Assembly: GCF_016583985.1 (NCBI RefSeq)
Contig: NZ_NRSD01000004.1
Span: 186,001 to 250,000, forward strand
Length of the DNA: 64,000 bases
Source of the DNA: Thiocapsa imhoffii
GTDB taxonomy: Bacteria; Pseudomonadota; Gammaproteobacteria; Chromatiales; Chromatiaceae
Direction of reading: 5' to 3'
In this document: positions 62,415-64,000 of the stretch, piece by piece
How the letters are laid out: every line of letters starts with the position of its first letter
Numbering within the stretch: position 1 is the first letter of the stretch
Notes under the pieces: model-generated
What the model was told of the DNA's origin: nothing
The model's input: only the letters and a program-made list of their open reading frames with translations
Database searches by the model: none
Position numbers and translations under genes: made by a program

Positions 62415-64000
62415 TCACCCGAGCGAGGGCTCGTCCATGGCGCGCCCCTGCGCCATGTAATCGGCCAGAAAACGGTCAAAATCGCGGTCATCCGCGGCCT
62501 CGATCGCCGCCTGCCGCGCCAGCGAATCGACCGCCAGGTGGTCGAGCAGGGCTTCGCGTTGTGGATCGATTCGATGCTGCTCGAAGGTGTGCCGATGCGC
62601 GATGGCGTGCCGCAAGGCAAAGCGAAAAAAGCTCTCCCCCGATGCGCGCATCTGGGCAAGAATCTGGGCAGACGGCGTCGCCTCGGGTTCCAGGACCTTG
62701 TCCCGTTGCCGCGCGACACTCTCGCCATAGGGGCCAGAAGAGGCCCCATCGAGCAGTTCCGCACACCCCACCATGTCGTCGAGAATCTCATGCGCCCAGG
62801 CTCGTAACGGAACCTGGGCGCGGGAACGCCAGAGACTCAGCCCGGGTGCGCGTCCATGGTGTGCCGTCAGCACCTGATTCTCGTCGATCTCGCGCCGCTC
62901 GCGTGCGGCGATGCGAGGACTGTCGAGGAGGAAACAATGGAGCATCAAGATCTCGAAAAAGCGAATCTGCTCGGCAGTCACGCCCACGGGTGAAAAGATA
63001 TTGATGTCCGGTGAGCGCAATTCGACATAGCGGATCCCGCGCCGGCGCAGCGCCATGGTTGGGCGCTCCATCCAGCCGGTGATCTGTTTTGGGCGCACCG
63101 TGCTGTAATACTCGTTCTCGATCTGCAGCACGTTCGCATTGAGCTGCTCATAGCGCTCGCCCACCTTGATGCCGATTTTTTCATACTGTGGACAAGGAGT
63201 CTCGATCGCCCAGGTCAGGCTCCGAATATAGGAATCGAGGCTATCGTAGCTCGCCTTCATTCCCGTACCCTGCTCTTGCTGATTCTGGTAACCGATATCG
63301 CCCATCCGCAAGGAGGTGGCAAAAGGATAATAGAGCGTGTGCGGATCGAAGACCTCCAGATCGGTCTCCTGACCCTCGACGAAGCTCGCGCAGACCGCGG
63401 GCGAGGCGCCAAAGAGATAGGGCACGAGCCACCCAATACGCTGCAGATTGCGAATCATGCCCATCTGCGCATCAGAGCGAAAGACGACATCCGCTTCTTT
63501 CACGCCTTGAAGCGCGCCATAGAGCTCGAAGAAGCCGTCGGTGAAGGAGAAGTTGAAGTGCAGCCCGGCAATGACCTGCATGGTGCGTCCGTAACGATTC
63601 GCCAGCCCGCGCCGGTAGACGGTCTTCATGGTGGCCGCATTCGAACTCCCATACGAGGCCAGCGGAATGCCCGCGCCGCCATCGATCACGCAGGGCATGC
63701 TGGTCGGCCAGATCAGTTCTTCGCCAAGGTGCCGATAGGCGTAGGCATGCAGATCCGCCATCAAGGCAAGGGCTTCATCCACCAACGCTGTTGGGGGGGT
63801 AATGAACTCCAGTAACGCCTCGGAAAAATCCGTGGTCAAATGCGGATGTGTCAGCGCCGAGCCGAGCGCACGCGGATGCGCCGTGGTCGCCAGTCGTCCC
63901 GATGGCGACGCCCTGAGCCCTTCCTTTTCCAATCCGATGAGATTACCTTGGAGCTGCTCAGTCGCGCCCTCACAGCTCAGGCGAGCAATGCGCGCTGCGA
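62415..64000 (-). CDS. gshA: Glutamate-cysteine ligase GshA, 5' end outside the window
   Basis: The frame covers the whole right edge; the visible part is 528 codons including IGLEKEGLRASPSGRLATT, LTTDFSEALLEFITP, SMPCVIDGGAGIPLASYG, AGLHFNFSF, SDAQMGMIRNLQRIGWLVPYLFG and RGIRYVELRSPDINIFSP, all GshA (class I) hallmarks. It forms gamma-glutamylcysteine, the first step to glutathione. The N-terminal 10-20 residues lie beyond 64000; an internal TTG at 63932 is not the start. It is convergent with sthA, so two redox-balance genes are side by side. Confidence 0.94.
   Translation of the reverse strand, partial: AARIARLSCEGATEQLQGNLIGLEKEGLRASPSGRLATTAHPRALGSALTHPHLTTDFSEALLEFITPPTALVDEALALMADLHAYAYRHLGEELIWPTSMPCVIDGGAGIPLASYGSSNAATMKTVYRRGLANRYGRTMQVIAGLHFNFSFTDGFFELYGALQGVKEADVVFRSDAQMGMIRNLQRIGWLVPYLFGASPAVCASFVEGQETDLEVFDPHTLYYPFATSLRMGDIGYQNQQEQGTGMKASYDSLDSYIRSLTWAIETPCPQYEKIGIKVGERYEQLNANVLQIENEYYSTVRPKQITGWMERPTMALRRRGIRYVELRSPDINIFSPVGVTAEQIRFFEILMLHCFLLDSPRIAARERREIDENQVLTAHHGRAPGLSLWRSRAQVPLRAWAHEILDDMVGCAELLDGASSGPYGESVARQRDKVLEPEATPSAQILAQMRASGESFFRFALRHAIAHRHTFEQHRIDPQREALLDHLAVDSLARQAAIEAADDRDFDRFLADYMAQGRAMDEPSLG

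Overview
This is a GC-rich bacterial chromosome segment with ordinary housekeeping synteny of a gammaproteobacterium. The yqgE-ruvX-pyrR-pyrB-pyrC' order, the hisB/hisA/hisI/hisE-tatABC order, hldE next to waaA, nth followed by a DUF1841 gene, a nifM homologue, a urea-type ABC transporter and a full Mrp antiporter operon together suggest a diazotrophy-capable member of Chromatiales (purple sulfur bacteria or relatives). The taxonomic placement is inference from gene content; no rRNA or photosynthesis gene lies in the window.

Layout. 1-6454 (+): the end of yqgE, ruvX, the pyrimidine genes pyrR-pyrB-pyrC' in translationally coupled order, then hldE and waaA for LPS inner core. 6602-11467: small enzymes (isochorismatase-like hydrolase, rhodanese, PCMT-like methyltransferase, DUF2867-type NAD-binding protein, ABC1 kinase). 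11962-16600: a DEAD-box helicase with a long leader, an isolated SIR2-like gene, and purK-purE. 16773-24752 (+): mrpAB(fused)-C-D-E-F-G, then an orphan HyuA-type hydantoinase. 24962-28543: fatty acid desaturase, orphan mlaC, PaaI thioesterase. 27848-33970 (-): urtABCDE, without urease in view. 34772-36329 (-): an XRE-type and a LysR-type regulator. 36581-42874 (-): pdxH, a histidine phosphatase, hisB, hisA, hisI, hisE, tatA, tatB and tatC; hisH and hisF are both absent from their usual slots. 43076-50884 (+): isocitrate lyase, a large GGDEF/EAL protein, rraA and aceK. 51213-57856: tandem-thioredoxin periplasmic protein, nifM, FIST protein, lytic transglycosylase and glycosyltransferase. 58096-64000: lexA with a self-directed operator, nth, DUF1841 protein, host-attachment-type protein, sthA and the 3' part of gshA.

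Functional links. aceA and aceK flank a c-di-GMP-type sensor and control carbon flow into the glyoxylate shunt. Urt, NifM and a possible NtrC-like dyad upstream of urtA point to nitrogen scavenging. The Tat translocase is positioned behind the histidine genes as in many Gammaproteobacteria.

I found no obvious phage, IS element, CRISPR array, rRNA or tRNA. The most notable points are: a TatC with a C-terminal FimV-like segment; the his cluster lacking exactly both subunits of imidazole-glycerol-phosphate synthase; a MerR-type promoter (19-bp spacer) in the helicase leader; a long-range inverted repeat next to the desaturase ribosome-binding site; a stand-alone SIR2-like gene behind a palindrome; and a 12-bp perfect hairpin between urtA and urtB. 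No clearly new multi-gene system is evident.
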